Source: Thalassobaculum fulvum
GTDB taxonomy: Bacteria > Pseudomonadota > Alphaproteobacteria > Thalassobaculales > Thalassobaculaceae
Assembly (NCBI RefSeq): GCF_014652915.1
Contig: NZ_BMZS01000010.1
Span: 186,001-250,000 of the forward strand
Direction of reading: 5' to 3'
DNA length: 64,000 bases
The translations under genes were made by a program, and so were the position numbers. The notes beneath the pieces were generated by a model that searched no databases, was not told the DNA's origin, and saw nothing but the letters and a program-made list of their open reading frames with translations. Shown here piece after piece: positions 11,090 through 19,829 of the stretch; within the stretch, counting starts at the first letter, position 1, and each line of letters opens with the position of its first letter.

Positions 11090-11200
11090 CGGTCCGGCGC
11101 TCCGGAACACCGGTCCCGCGGACCGGGGGGCGCGGGCCACGGGTAGCCTCGCACCGCGGAACTCCCTATATCAACGGTTCCGCGTCCCTCCGGAGTTCCC

Positions 11201-13057
11201 ATGGCCCCGCCGCCGTCCCGCACCGCCCCGCCCGGCCAGCAGGCGCCGGGCGACCTGAACACGCTGAGGACCCTGGCGCCGTATCTGTGGCCGCAGGGCG
11301 AGCCGGTGATGCGGGTCCGGGTGGTGATCGCGCTGTCGATGCTGGCGATGGCCAAGGTCGCCACGGTCTACGTGCCGATCCTCTACAAGCAGGCGGTCGA
11401 CCTGGTGTCGGGCGGGCCGGGGTTCGCGGCGTCGGCGCTGATCGCCCTGGTGATCGCCTACGGCCTGGTCCGGGTCGCCCAGCAGGCGTTCGCCGAGTTG
11501 CGCGAGTTCTTCTTCGCCCGGGTCGCCCAGCGGGCGATCCGCAAGGTCGCGCTGAAGACCTTCCGGCACCTGCACGCGCTGTCGCTGCGGTTCCACCTGG
11601 ACCGCCAGACCGGCGGCCTGTCGCGCGCCATCGAGCGCGGCACCAAGGGCATCGAGTTCCTGCTGAACTTCATGCTGTTCAACATCCTGCCGACCATGCT
11701 CGAGATCGTGCTGGTCTGCGGCATCCTCTGGTACCTGTTCGACGTCTGGTACGCGCTGGTCACCTTCGTGACCATCGCCGGCTACATCGCCTTCACCATG
11801 TCGGTCACCGAGTGGCGGCTGAAGCACCGCCGCGAGATGAACGCCCAGGACCAGAAGGCCAACACCCGGGCGATCGACAGCCTGCTGAACTACGAGACCG
11901 TCAAGTATTTCGGCAACGAGGAGCACGAGGCCCGGCGCTACGATTCCAGCCTGGAGCGCTACGAGGACGCCGCGGTCCGCTCGCGCACCTCGCTGTCGCT
12001 GCTGAACATCGGGCAGGGGGCGATCATCGCGGTCGGCCTGACCGGCATCATGACCATGGCCGGGCTCGGCGTGCAGGCCGGCACCATGACCACCGGCGAC
12101 TTCGTGCTGGTCAACACCTACCTGATGCAGCTCTACCTGCCGCTCAACTTCCTCGGCTTCGTGTACCGCGAGATCAAGCAGTCGCTGGCCGACATGGAGG
12201 CGATGTTCCGCCTGCTCGGCGAGAGCCGGGAGATTGCCGACGCGCCGGACGCGCCGGCGCTGCCGGCCGGACCGGGCCGGGTCGAGTTCGACGACGTGCG
12301 CTTCGCCTACCGGGAGGACCGGCAGATCCTCAAGGGCGTGTCGTTCGCGGTGGAGCCGGGCGAGACGGTGGCGATCGTCGGCCCGAGCGGGGCCGGCAAG
12401 TCGACCATCTCGCGGCTGCTGTTCCGGTTCTACGACGCCACCGGCGGGGCGGTCAGGATCGACGGCACCGACATCCGCGAGGTCACCCAGGCCAGCGTGC
12501 GCGCCGCCCTCGGCATCGTCCCGCAGGACACCGTGCTGTTCAACGACACGATCTTCTACAACATCGCCTACGGGAAGCCCGGGGCCGGCCCGGCCGAGGT
12601 CGAGGCGGCCGCCCGCCACGCCCGCATCCACGACTTCGTCATGGGCCTGCCGGACGGCTACCAGACCATGGTCGGCGAGCGCGGGCTGAAGCTGTCGGGC
12701 GGCGAGAAGCAGCGGGTCGCCATCGCCCGCACCATCCTCAAGGACCCGCGGATCTTCCTGTTCGACGAGGCGACCTCGGCGCTCGACAGCCACACCGAGA
12801 AGGCGATCCAGCGCAGCCTGCGCGAGGTGTCGCGCGACCGCACCACCCTGGTGATCGCGCACCGGCTCTCGACTGTGGTCGACGCCGACCAGATCCTGGT
12901 GCTGGAGGCCGGCCGGATCGTCGAGCGCGGCTCCTACGCCGAACTGATGGCGCGCGACGGGGTGTTCGCCGCGATGTGGCGCCGCCAGCAGGAGATCGGC
13001 GCCGAGAACGACGAGCGCGGCCCGACCGCCGAGGCGCTGGCGCTGTCGGCGGGGTAG
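11201..13057 (+). CDS. Atm1-type ABC exporter (fused permease and ATPase)
   Basis: This 618-residue half-transporter has an N-terminal membrane domain with about six helices (to about residue 330) and a C-terminal ATPase. Walker A GPSGAGKST is near 394, the signature LSGGEKQR near 496 and Walker B IFLFDEATSALDS just after. LLNYETVKYFGNEEHEARRY is the diagnostic loop of the mitochondrial Atm1/bacterial Atm1 (HMT) group, which exports glutathione-linked sulfur or metal species. The genome also carries the SUF pathway in this window, a sensible functional neighbour. Start ATG 11201 is preceded by TCCGGAG. Confidence 0.92.
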   Translation: MAPPPSRTAPPGQQAPGDLNTLRTLAPYLWPQGEPVMRVRVVIALSMLAMAKVATVYVPILYKQAVDLVSGGPGFAASALIALVIAYGLVRVAQQAFAELREFFFARVAQRAIRKVALKTFRHLHALSLRFHLDRQTGGLSRAIERGTKGIEFLLNFMLFNILPTMLEIVLVCGILWYLFDVWYALVTFVTIAGYIAFTMSVTEWRLKHRREMNAQDQKANTRAIDSLLNYETVKYFGNEEHEARRYDSSLERYEDAAVRSRTSLSLLNIGQGAIIAVGLTGIMTMAGLGVQAGTMTTGDFVLVNTYLMQLYLPLNFLGFVYREIKQSLADMEAMFRLLGESREIADAPDAPALPAGPGRVEFDDVRFAYREDRQILKGVSFAVEPGETVAIVGPSGAGKSTISRLLFRFYDATGGAVRIDGTDIREVTQASVRAALGIVPQDTVLFNDTIFYNIAYGKPGAGPAEVEAAARHARIHDFVMGLPDGYQTMVGERGLKLSGGEKQRVAIARTILKDPRIFLFDEATSALDSHTEKAIQRSLREVSRDRTTLVIAHRLSTVVDADQILVLEAGRIVERGSYAELMARDGVFAAMWRRQQEIGAENDERGPTAEALALSAG

Positions 13058-13075
13058 GGGGAACCCGTCGCCCCG

Positions 13076-13212
13076 TGGGTCCCGGATCGACCGCGCCGGG
13101 GTGGCGCGTCCGTCCTGGATGACGTCAGAATGGAATCGACGGCAGTTCCACCCTTCCTGCCGTCATCCCGGACGGGGCGATCGCGTCAGCGAGCGAACCG
13201 ATCCGGGACCCA
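13076..13212. repeat. Intergenic palindromic element, inverted pair (copies 4 and 5)
   Basis: Copy 4 (13076-13123) runs TGGGTCCCGGAT ... GGATGACG. Copy 5 (13162-13212) runs GTCATCCCGGA ... ATCCGGGACCCAC in the opposite orientation, with 38 bp between. The two could pair with each other to form a large cruciform. This fills most of the 260-bp gap between the Atm1-like gene and garR. Confidence 0.7.
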
Positions 13213-13317
13213 CGCAGCGACGCGCGACAGTGTTGCGGCCAAGGGGGCTTGCCGCCGCCGTCCGGCTGGTGTCGAGTCGGCCCCGACCAACCAAGCGCCC
13301 ACAGGGGAGAAATCGTC

Positions 13318-14208
13318 ATGAAGATCGGATTCGTCGGCCTCGGGATCATGGGCAAGCCGATGGCGATCAACCTGATCAACGGCGGCCATGAGCTGCACGT
13401 CTACAGCCTCTCCGGCGTGCCGGAGGAGGTCGTGAAGGCGGGCGCCATTGTCGAGGCCGACAGCACCGCGGTCGCGGCGGCGAGCGAGATCGTCATCCTC
13501 ATGGTACCGGACACCCCGCATGTCGAGGCCGCGCTGTTCGGCGAGGGCGGCGTCGCCAGCGGCCTGAAGAAGGGCTCGGTGGTGATCGACATGAGCTCGA
13601 TCTCGCCGATCGCCACCAAGGAGTTCGCCAAGAGGATCAACGACCTCGGCTGCGACTACCTGGACGCGCCGGTGTCGGGCGGCGAGGTCGGCGCCCAGCA
13701 GGCGACCCTGACCATCATGGTCGGCGGGCCGCAGGCGGCGTTCGACCGGGCCAGGCCGCTGTTCGAGCTGATGGGCAAGAACATCACCCTGGTCGGCGGC
13801 AACGGCGACGGCCAGACCTGCAAGGTCGCCAACCAGATCATCGTCGGGCTGACCATCGAGGCGGTCGGCGAGGCGCTGCTGTTCGCCTCCAAGGCGGGTG
13901 CCGACCCGGCCAAGGTGCGCGACGCGCTGATGGGCGGCTTCGCCTCGTCGCGGATCCTGGAGCTGCACGGCAAGCGCATGATCGATCGCAACTTCGACCC
14001 GGGCTTCCGGATCGAGCTGCACCAGAAGGACCTCGGCCTGGCGCTGTCCGGGGCGCGGGCGCTCGGCATGAGCCTGCCGAACACCGCGACCACCCAGGAG
14101 CTGATGAACGCCATGGCGGCGCGCGGCGGCTCCAAGAAGGACCACTCGGCCCTGGTGCAGGCGCTGGAGCTGATGGCCGACCACCAGATCGGCCAGCCGA
14201 AGAAGTAG
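13318..14208 (+). CDS. garR: 2-hydroxy-3-oxopropionate reductase-like dehydrogenase
   Basis: This 296-residue member of the beta-hydroxyacid dehydrogenase family has an N-terminal Rossmann domain with IGFVGLGIMGKPMA (3-16). The substrate-binding DAPVSGGEVGA is near 117, and the catalytic-lysine helix CKVANQIIVGLT near 165. Family members reduce tartronate semialdehyde or related hydroxyacids in glycolate/glyoxylate metabolism. The exact substrate is not settled, and 3-hydroxyisobutyrate is an alternative. ATG 13318 has AGGGGAG upstream. Its last 180 bp are similar to a fragment 9.65 kb downstream (see 23635-23838). Confidence 0.88.
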   Translation: MKIGFVGLGIMGKPMAINLINGGHELHVYSLSGVPEEVVKAGAIVEADSTAVAAASEIVILMVPDTPHVEAALFGEGGVASGLKKGSVVIDMSSISPIATKEFAKRINDLGCDYLDAPVSGGEVGAQQATLTIMVGGPQAAFDRARPLFELMGKNITLVGGNGDGQTCKVANQIIVGLTIEAVGEALLFASKAGADPAKVRDALMGGFASSRILELHGKRMIDRNFDPGFRIELHQKDLGLALSGARALGMSLPNTATTQELMNAMAARGGSKKDHSALVQALELMADHQIGQPKK

Positions 14209-14502
14209 GTGGCGGCGCGCATCGTCCTGCTGAACGGCGCCGGCAGCGCCGGCAAGTCGTCGATTGCCCGCGCCCTGCAGGCGATCGCGGCGACGCCGCT
14301 GCTGCACATGCAGATGGACGCGTTCCTGGAGATGCTGCCGGCGGCAACGACCCGATCGTCGACGGCGTGATGCTGGGGGACGAGATGGCGGAGCACGCAA
14401 GGTCGGGGTGTTCGCGCCGGGCCGGCCTGCGACTTGGAGCTCAACAGCGCGGCGCTGACGGCGGAGTGCGGGTCGCGGATCAGGGAAAGGGTCGTTCTAT
14501 AG
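14209..14502 (+). pseudogene. Decayed chloramphenicol phosphotransferase-like gene
   Basis: Pieces of a CPT-family kinase follow each other in three reading frames. The first (from GTG 14209) gives RIVLLNGAGSAGKSSIARAL, with a Walker A GAGSAGKSS, and then MQMDAFLEMLP. From 14343 a second frame gives GNDPIVDGVMLGDEMAEHA. From 14402 a third frame gives VGVFAP. The original frame resumes at 14428 with CDLELNSAALTAECGSRIRE and stops at 14500-14502. Intact relatives are about 180-200 residues; here roughly half is missing. The gene is dead, with several deletions. It abuts the garR stop and borders the low-GC island. Confidence 0.78.
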
Positions 14503-14584
14503 ATGACGCACCGACGTTGCACTCGCTGACGCGAGCGGCAACGCGGCAACTCCCGGTAGCGTGATTTCTCGGGGACAACGTTGG

Positions 14585-15274
14585 TCACCGTCGTTTCGCG
14601 TGGACCGTCCCGTCCTTAATTTCGATCCGCTGGTGGTCGTGAACTTCGGGAGGCAACTCGCCATGGTGTATGAGCAGCACGGCAGTGTGCTCTCTTGCCA
14701 TCAACCGGCAAACTTCGTCGAACATGAGCCGTGAGGCTTCCCGGTCCACCATGGTGAAGGGTTCGTCCAGTATCAAGAATGTCGGCGCTGCCAGCAGTGC
14801 GGCCACCAGATTGACGCGCTGACATTCGCCGCCCGACAGATCGAGAGGACGTGATTCCAGGAGCAGCTTCGATAGACGCAGTCGATCGAGAAGGGCGTCG
14901 AGATCGTCCGCCGAGCGTTGCCCGCCCAACGTCGACGGACGCGTCTGTTGCGCGATCCGTGGATTCAACACGACGCGCCGGAGCCACTCACCGACCGTCA
15001 TCAGCGGGTCGATCGCGGCGAAGGGATCCTGAAACAGGTACTGAATCGTTCGTGGCTTTGGCCGGCGGCCGAGCCCATAGCGTATCTGTCCCCGCGTGGG
15101 TTGGAGCAGACCTGCACACATCATCGCGAGCGTGCTCTTGCCACTCCCGGACGACCCCGAGAGCACGTTCCACGACCCTGGCGAGACCGCCATCGAGGCG
15201 TCGGTGAAAACCGGTTTGGACTCGCGATTCCAGGAAAACGCGCAGCGCTTGAGTTCCAGAAGGGGTGCATCCAT
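14585..15274 (-). CDS. Oligopeptide ABC transporter ATP-binding protein (second)
   Basis: This 229-residue cytosolic ATPase has Walker A GSSGSGKS (40-47), the Q-loop in QYLFQDPF (78-85), signature LSGGECQR (146-153) and Walker B FLILDEP (166-172). FQDPFAAIDPLMTVGEWLRR is typical of the DppF/OppF side. Classical DppF proteins are about 330 residues with a C-terminal oligopeptide-transporter domain, which is absent here. It is the last gene of the leftward island operon, 14 bp after the other ATPase gene. The pair would energise the two permeases upstream. Confidence 0.85.
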   Translation of the reverse strand: MDAPLLELKRCAFSWNRESKPVFTDASMAVSPGSWNVLSGSSGSGKSTLAMMCAGLLQPTRGQIRYGLGRRPKPRTIQYLFQDPFAAIDPLMTVGEWLRRVVLNPRIAQQTRPSTLGGQRSADDLDALLDRLRLSKLLLESRPLDLSGGECQRVNLVAALLAAPTFLILDEPFTMVDREASRLMFDEVCRLMAREHTAVLLIHHGELPPEVHDHQRIEIKDGTVHAKRR

Positions 15275-15288
15275 TCAGGGCTGTCTCC

Positions 15289-15957
15289 TCATCTCACCAG
15301 ATCAACACGGGAGCCGTCCCGTACGACGGTCAGCCGATCCGCACAGAACGCCTCGATCGCCTGATCGTGCGACACGATCAGCAACGGTATGCGCCGCAGC
15401 ACCGGCGCGTTGAGGGTCGAGAGAACAGCGCTTCGGGACTTCGGATCGAGCCCAACCGTGGGCTCATCGAGAATCAGGACCTCCGGTCGGGCGGCGATCG
15501 CCAGCGCAATGGCAAAGCGTTGCGCCATGCCTCCGCTGAGTTGATGCGCCTGGAGGCCGACAAGGCTATCCGCATCCAGGCCGAGCGACCCGAAGACGTC
15601 TCGTGCCCTGGCCGGTATGGCATCCCGGCCGCTCCAGGCTGAAACCCGGTTGAACAGGTCAATGCATCGGATCGCGGTCGGAAGCGCAGAGGCCGGAGAC
15701 TGCGGAATGTAGACGATCCGCGGCCTTTGCCACTCGCCTTCAGGCTGGTCTCGCGCGGAGAAAATCGCCGCGTGTCCATCGCAGGTTATGGTGAGGGGAA
15801 GCAGTCCGGCGAACGCTCGGCACAGCAGCGATTTTCCCGAGCCCGACGCCCCACTGAGCCACAAGGGGGGAGTGACCAGATACGAGGCGTCTTCGAACTG
15901 AAGCAGCGGCTTTCCTCGCGCACGGAGGGAAAACCGGTCGGATTCCAATTTCAGCAC
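15289..15957 (-). CDS. Oligopeptide ABC transporter ATP-binding protein (first)
   Basis: This 222-residue ATPase shows Walker A GASGSGKS (36-43), signature LSGGMAQR (140-147), Walker B VLILDEP (160-166) and the switch histidine in LLIVSHDQ. SGGMAQR matches the DppD/OppD side. Like its partner it stops after the ATPase core and lacks the roughly 100-residue tail of ordinary DppD. Its start lies 7 bp beyond the stop of the permease gene transcribed before it, so the four transporter genes are clearly one unit. The substrate is unknown. Confidence 0.85.
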   Translation of the reverse strand: MLKLESDRFSLRARGKPLLQFEDASYLVTPPLWLSGASGSGKSLLCRAFAGLLPLTITCDGHAAIFSARDQPEGEWQRPRIVYIPQSPASALPTAIRCIDLFNRVSAWSGRDAIPARARDVFGSLGLDADSLVGLQAHQLSGGMAQRFAIALAIAARPEVLILDEPTVGLDPKSRSAVLSTLNAPVLRRIPLLIVSHDQAIEAFCADRLTVVRDGSRVDLVR

Positions 15958-15964
15958 CTGGACG

Positions 15965-16780
15965 CTACTCCAACATCTGCCCCTCGCGCCGGATCAGATA
16001 TTGTCCGATCACGAACAGCAAGATCGACGCTAGGATGGTGACCACCGCCGCTGGTGCCCAAGTCCACGCGTAAGGAATCCCAAGACGGATGGCATCGGTT
16101 ATGATGTTGCCCAGGGTAGGCGTGCTCAGTGGTTCGGAGAATCCAAGGAATTCGAGCCCGATCTGGACGGAAATCAACTCCGCGTAGACGACGAAGAGAA
16201 CGCCCAGAATTCCGGTGCTGGCGTTGGGCAGCCCGTGATCGCGGAGAGCCGAGAACCGCGAGTGCCCGAACAGGATCGCATTCAGGATGTACGGCCGAAA
16301 TCGCTGCGCGCCGACCTGCGCACGGCTCACCCGCCAGACCGGGACCCAGAAATACAGCACCAGCAAGATCGGGAGCGGCACGCTTACCGACACGAACAGC
16401 AGCGCTGCTACGATCGAGGGAAAGCTGCGGATCGCATCGGCCAGGATCTGAATTGCATCGTCCACGGGGGCGCGCAGGTTGGCCACAGACACCAGGCCCA
16501 GAAAGACGCCGATCACGGCGGCTCCCGACAACGCCAGGGTCGCCCAGGCGAGCGACCGCAGAGAGCCGATCGCTGTTGTGGCAAGGACGCTGCGACCGAG
16601 ACGATCGGTGCCGAGGAGGTACGATGCTCCCGGCGCGTCCAGGGGGCGGCCCGACATGGCGACATCGGTAAGGGACAGAAGGGCCGTCATCGCTGCGGCA
16701 GCCAGCAGGACTGCGCTCAACAGGCCGACGGCGTAGGCAGTTGGCGGCTTCATCGCGGCAATCGCCAAAGGGCGAAGCAT
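15965..16780 (-). CDS. Peptide ABC transporter permease, DppC type
   Basis: This 271-residue membrane protein of the binding-protein-dependent permease family has an N-terminal helix (18-38). The characteristic YLLGTDRLGRSVLATTAIGS (54-73) follows, then about five more helices. The EAA-type cytoplasmic loop region near ARSALRDHGLPN is weakly conserved. LISVQIGLEFLGFSEPLSTP matches the family's C-terminal half. Its ATG is adjacent to the stop of the partner permease (16782), so translation is probably coupled. It is likely half of the membrane channel for the island's peptide transporter. Confidence 0.85.
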   Translation of the reverse strand: MLRPLAIAAMKPPTAYAVGLLSAVLLAAAAMTALLSLTDVAMSGRPLDAPGASYLLGTDRLGRSVLATTAIGSLRSLAWATLALSGAAVIGVFLGLVSVANLRAPVDDAIQILADAIRSFPSIVAALLFVSVSVPLPILLVLYFWVPVWRVSRAQVGAQRFRPYILNAILFGHSRFSALRDHGLPNASTGILGVLFVVYAELISVQIGLEFLGFSEPLSTPTLGNIITDAIRLGIPYAWTWAPAAVVTILASILLFVIGQYLIRREGQMLE

Positions 16781-16781
16781 G

Positions 16782-17675
16782 TCAGTTCAGCCTACGGTCC
16801 ATCCAGCGCGCGGCGGCCTCGACCGTCGTCTGGAGGGTCAGGAAGCACCAGGCAAGCATCAAGCTGCCAAACGTAACGATCGCCAGGTCGCCACTCAAGC
16901 ACGCGCGAAAAAAAGGTATGGCAAAACCCTCCAATCCGAAGACGTACTCGGCAAACGCAAGCACGGTCAACGCTCCGGTGGCAGCATTCGCCGTCGCCGC
17001 CAACGCGGTCGGCCAAGCCCCGCGCATCAGGATTCCGGTCACCGCGTCTGGCGGTGCGTGCAGGAACAGCAGGAATTCCGCCTGCCGAGTCCGGTTGCGG
17101 CGGAAATCGAGGCGTTCCATCAGCGGCAAGCCGACGATCGCCGCGGTCATGACGGACGCCCACAGAACCGCTACGGCTTCATAAAGCGTCGGGTTGGTGG
17201 AGGGCGGTGCGGAAAAGCTGTCCGTCAGGAAGCTTAGAATCAGAATCAAGCTGACGAAGCCCGGCGCACCGGCGACCACCATGAGAAAAGATCTCACGCC
17301 CCTTACGTCCCGCGATACGACGTATGAGGAGACCATCGCAGCGGCCGCAAGCCCGAGGCCCAAGGCGACGAACAGTCGCGCCAACGTGCGTCCCATCGCC
17401 GGGCCGAGGACGTCCCAGACCGGCTGCCCCCAAATGACGGATGCGCCAAAGTCCCCCTGGATCTGAGCCAGAGCAACCTGGGCAAACCGCTCGAGGATCG
17501 GTCGGTCCAGGCCATACCGCATTCTCAGATCTTCGACGGCCGAGGGGTCGGCTGCCGGTCCCAGGACCGCTCTCGCAGGATCGACAGGCAAGACGGCGAA
17601 AGCCAAGAACACGAGCGTGTAGACCAAAGCGCCCGAGAGCAGCAACCGAAGGACAAGGCCGCCCACAAATCTCAA
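16782..17675 (-). CDS. Peptide ABC transporter permease, DppB type
   Basis: This 297-residue permease has an N-terminal helix (8-28). It is followed by DPARAVLGPAADPSAVEDLRMRYGLDRPILERF, the DppB/GsiC-type periplasmic loop (quoted in part; key residues 33-62), and then about five further helices. The usual DppB length is 300-330. It precedes the DppC-type permease by one base. The upstream neighbour is the AAA+ gene, 37 bp away, which interrupts what is normally a binding-protein/permease/permease order. Confidence 0.82.
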   Translation of the reverse strand: MRFVGGLVLRLLLSGALVYTLVFLAFAVLPVDPARAVLGPAADPSAVEDLRMRYGLDRPILERFAQVALAQIQGDFGASVIWGQPVWDVLGPAMGRTLARLFVALGLGLAAAAMVSSYVVSRDVRGVRSFLMVVAGAPGFVSLILILSFLTDSFSAPPSTNPTLYEAVAVLWASVMTAAIVGLPLMERLDFRRNRTRQAEFLLFLHAPPDAVTGILMRGAWPTALAATANAATGALTVLAFAEYVFGLEGFAIPFFRACLSGDLAIVTFGSLMLAWCFLTLQTTVEAAARWMDRRLN

Positions 17676-17712
17676 CTCGCCGCGCTCCGGTCGTTCGATC
17701 TTACAGCAAAGT

Positions 17713-19794
17713 CTAGTTCTTTTCCGTGTCTGGCGCGGATGTCACCTGCCTCGTCGCCTTATTCGTCTGGGCATTCGCGGTGTCGATGAGGGCATACTTC
17801 AGCCTGTTCATACTGTCTTGGGAAATGACGCCTCCGCCAAAAACCTCCTGCTGCCACTCCCGGCGAGAAACATATTTGTCTGGTGCGGTACCTTTGCGAG
17901 CGACATCAACCGTGACGAATGCATCCAAAAGAGCGCGCTTAATCCACTCGTCATCGACCTGACACCCATTCTTCCCCTGCAACAAAAATTCGAAAAACCG
18001 CGCAAACGCGATTTTACATGCTTGTCGAACCGTTCGAATGCTGTCATAGAAGACTCTCTCTCTACGAGATGCGAGACCATATCCTTCGTAGATTTTTCCT
18101 AAACTAAGCATTTCTGAGCTTTTGAAGGTCACCATTCCGTTGCTCAGGCCGACTTTTCCGGTGAGAGACGAGGGTATACAAACATCAATTACGACCGGAC
18201 CCTCGTTATCTTCGTGGTTTTCGGTGTCGATCCCCATTCCAGGGTTGCTTTTGGATTTCGTTAGAACATATTCAACACGTGAGTATTCGCCGATATATTC
18301 GACCATGACATTTGCAAGCGCAATCGTCAGTACGGATGGACTCAACTTATCTTGTGACGCATATTTTTCGTCATCGTCCAACAACATAGAGCGAATGACT
18401 GCCGCTTTTCGCGATGTCGGCTTGCTAAGGGCATGGAGTGATTCACGGATCCCACGACCATTCGTGACATGCTCTAGGCCGATCGCCAACATGAAGTTCA
18501 AGACCAGAGCACGCGCGTACGCAGTTCTGTCATCCTTATCCAATGTAGGAGAAGAGAGTGGTGATTTTATCGACAGTTGTGTGGTAATGCGACTCCAAAT
18601 ATCTGGCGGAAGCTCCGAAATTTTTCGTTCAGATGTAAACGCTCCAGCGACAACCCAGTTAACGTCTTTGACCGGCAGTTCCGATTTTCCTTCAATGGGT
18701 ATGTATTTTCCGGCTTCCCAAACCCTGAGTAACTCGGAGTAAGGTGCATTCGGCTCGTCGCCTTTGGCGAATTTATCGAACTCATCAAGGAAGAGGGTTC
18801 CGCCTGCCACTCGCTCCAGCAGGCCCGGCTCGTGGCGACCATGCTGCATTATTTCACCATAGAGGAGACGGCGGAATTCCTGCAATTGCATGCCCGCAAC
18901 CGACCGTGTTTCGAATTTTTCTGGCTTGTCATCTTTTGGCTGTAGCCGTTTCGAGCCGTAGTGCAATGCGCTCGCAAATCCTTCCTTTCCGGATCCGGGC
19001 TCTCCTTGAATGAAAACGATCTTTGAATTGGGAAGCCCCATTGCGAGTTCGAGTGCCATCATGTTTTCGCGAACGATCTCAGAGACGGTCGCTGTCATGC
19101 CGTCGGCTGCAATTCCAGCCATATTGATCGACCATGAGGCGCGTTTTTCGGGGCGTGGAAAGCGTGGCAGATCGAAGACGGCCGAATACTCGGCACGGGG
19201 ATGGCGACGGTAGGTCGTATCCATCCGAACCAACAGTTCTTTGCCGGGTGAGTCGGGATCCGGATCGATTTCCAGTTTAAGTAGAGAAATTGCGTGATCA
19301 ATGAAGCCAGCATTCCTCCAGTACGGAAAGTCTTTATGTAGCTCGCCTAAGTCCTTCTCGATTTTGTAATCCTTGGAAAGCGTGTGTTTGAGTGATTCGT
19401 AGAGGGACTTGATAGGTTCGGCGTCAATCGCATCGGGGGAGATCCGCTCTTCGTCGAACGTAGCACATGTTAGGGGAGTTTCGCGTGTGTGTATAACATC
19501 ATATGAGACAAATAGACTACTCTCGACGACCAAATACTGAATTGAAACATTAAAGTTGTCGAAAATGGCATCCGATTCTAATAAATTCGCAACAAGAGAC
19601 TGCAGAAAGGGGGGGGGCGGAATGTTGTGCTCCTCTCCGCCCTTGGTTACCTCGGCGCGGTCAAAACCATATCGCCATTTAATGCTGTCGGGTGCGATCG
19701 TAAATAAAGCAAACATAGTGCATTGAAATCGATTGCGGACTTTGTCGGAAATTGTATCCACCCCATTCGTCAAAGCGCCTTTCCCCTTTGCCAT
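17713..19794 (-). CDS. AAA+ protein of the sigma-54-activator fold lacking GAFTGA
   Basis: This 693-residue protein has no recognised N-terminal domain (1-235). A central AAA+ module follows: Walker A GEPGSGKE (264-271) with ALHYGSKR, and Walker B GGTLFLDEFDKF (331-342). Sensor-I-like NWVVAGAFTSER is at 379-390, and an arginine-containing PPDIWSRI after that. These spacings match bacterial enhancer-binding proteins. The GAFTGA loop that contacts sigma-54 should lie between Walker A and B, but the sequence there is LYGEIMQHGRHEPG. No C-terminal HTH is evident. DNA here is the most AT-rich of the window. Its role in the peptide operon is unknown; a remodelling ATPase is one possibility. Confidence 0.75.
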   Translation of the reverse strand: MAKGKGALTNGVDTISDKVRNRFQCTMFALFTIAPDSIKWRYGFDRAEVTKGGEEHNIPPPPFLQSLVANLLESDAIFDNFNVSIQYLVVESSLFVSYDVIHTRETPLTCATFDEERISPDAIDAEPIKSLYESLKHTLSKDYKIEKDLGELHKDFPYWRNAGFIDHAISLLKLEIDPDPDSPGKELLVRMDTTYRRHPRAEYSAVFDLPRFPRPEKRASWSINMAGIAADGMTATVSEIVRENMMALELAMGLPNSKIVFIQGEPGSGKEGFASALHYGSKRLQPKDDKPEKFETRSVAGMQLQEFRRLLYGEIMQHGRHEPGLLERVAGGTLFLDEFDKFAKGDEPNAPYSELLRVWEAGKYIPIEGKSELPVKDVNWVVAGAFTSERKISELPPDIWSRITTQLSIKSPLSSPTLDKDDRTAYARALVLNFMLAIGLEHVTNGRGIRESLHALSKPTSRKAAVIRSMLLDDDEKYASQDKLSPSVLTIALANVMVEYIGEYSRVEYVLTKSKSNPGMGIDTENHEDNEGPVVIDVCIPSSLTGKVGLSNGMVTFKSSEMLSLGKIYEGYGLASRRERVFYDSIRTVRQACKIAFARFFEFLLQGKNGCQVDDEWIKRALLDAFVTVDVARKGTAPDKYVSRREWQQEVFGGGVISQDSMNRLKYALIDTANAQTNKATRQVTSAPDTEKN

Positions 19795-19829
19795 TACACC
19801 CCCGCGAAGTCCGTGCCATCTTCATTACC

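Noticed and set aside
11110-11126. Hairpin CCGGTCC-CGC-GGACCGG after the dipeptidase-like gene
   Set aside because: There is no T-run after it, so I do not call it a rho-independent terminator; it may be a chance GC palindrome.
8240-11140. A 966-codon open frame on the minus strand opposite cysK and the dipeptidase-like gene
   Set aside because: It is antisense to two well-supported genes, is rich in Arg/His/Gly/Asp without any domain, and is typical of the complementary-frame shadows of GC-rich coding DNA.
9565-13122. An 1185-codon open frame on the plus strand
   Set aside because: It overlaps the dipeptidase-like and Atm1-type genes in another frame and is Arg/Pro/Gly-rich low-complexity sequence with no recognisable domain.
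18600-18680. GAFT string in the AAA+ protein taken as the GAFTGA sigma-54 contact loop
   Set aside because: It occurs after Walker B at the sensor-I position (WVVAGAFTSER), not in the loop between Walker A and B, so it is a coincidental match.
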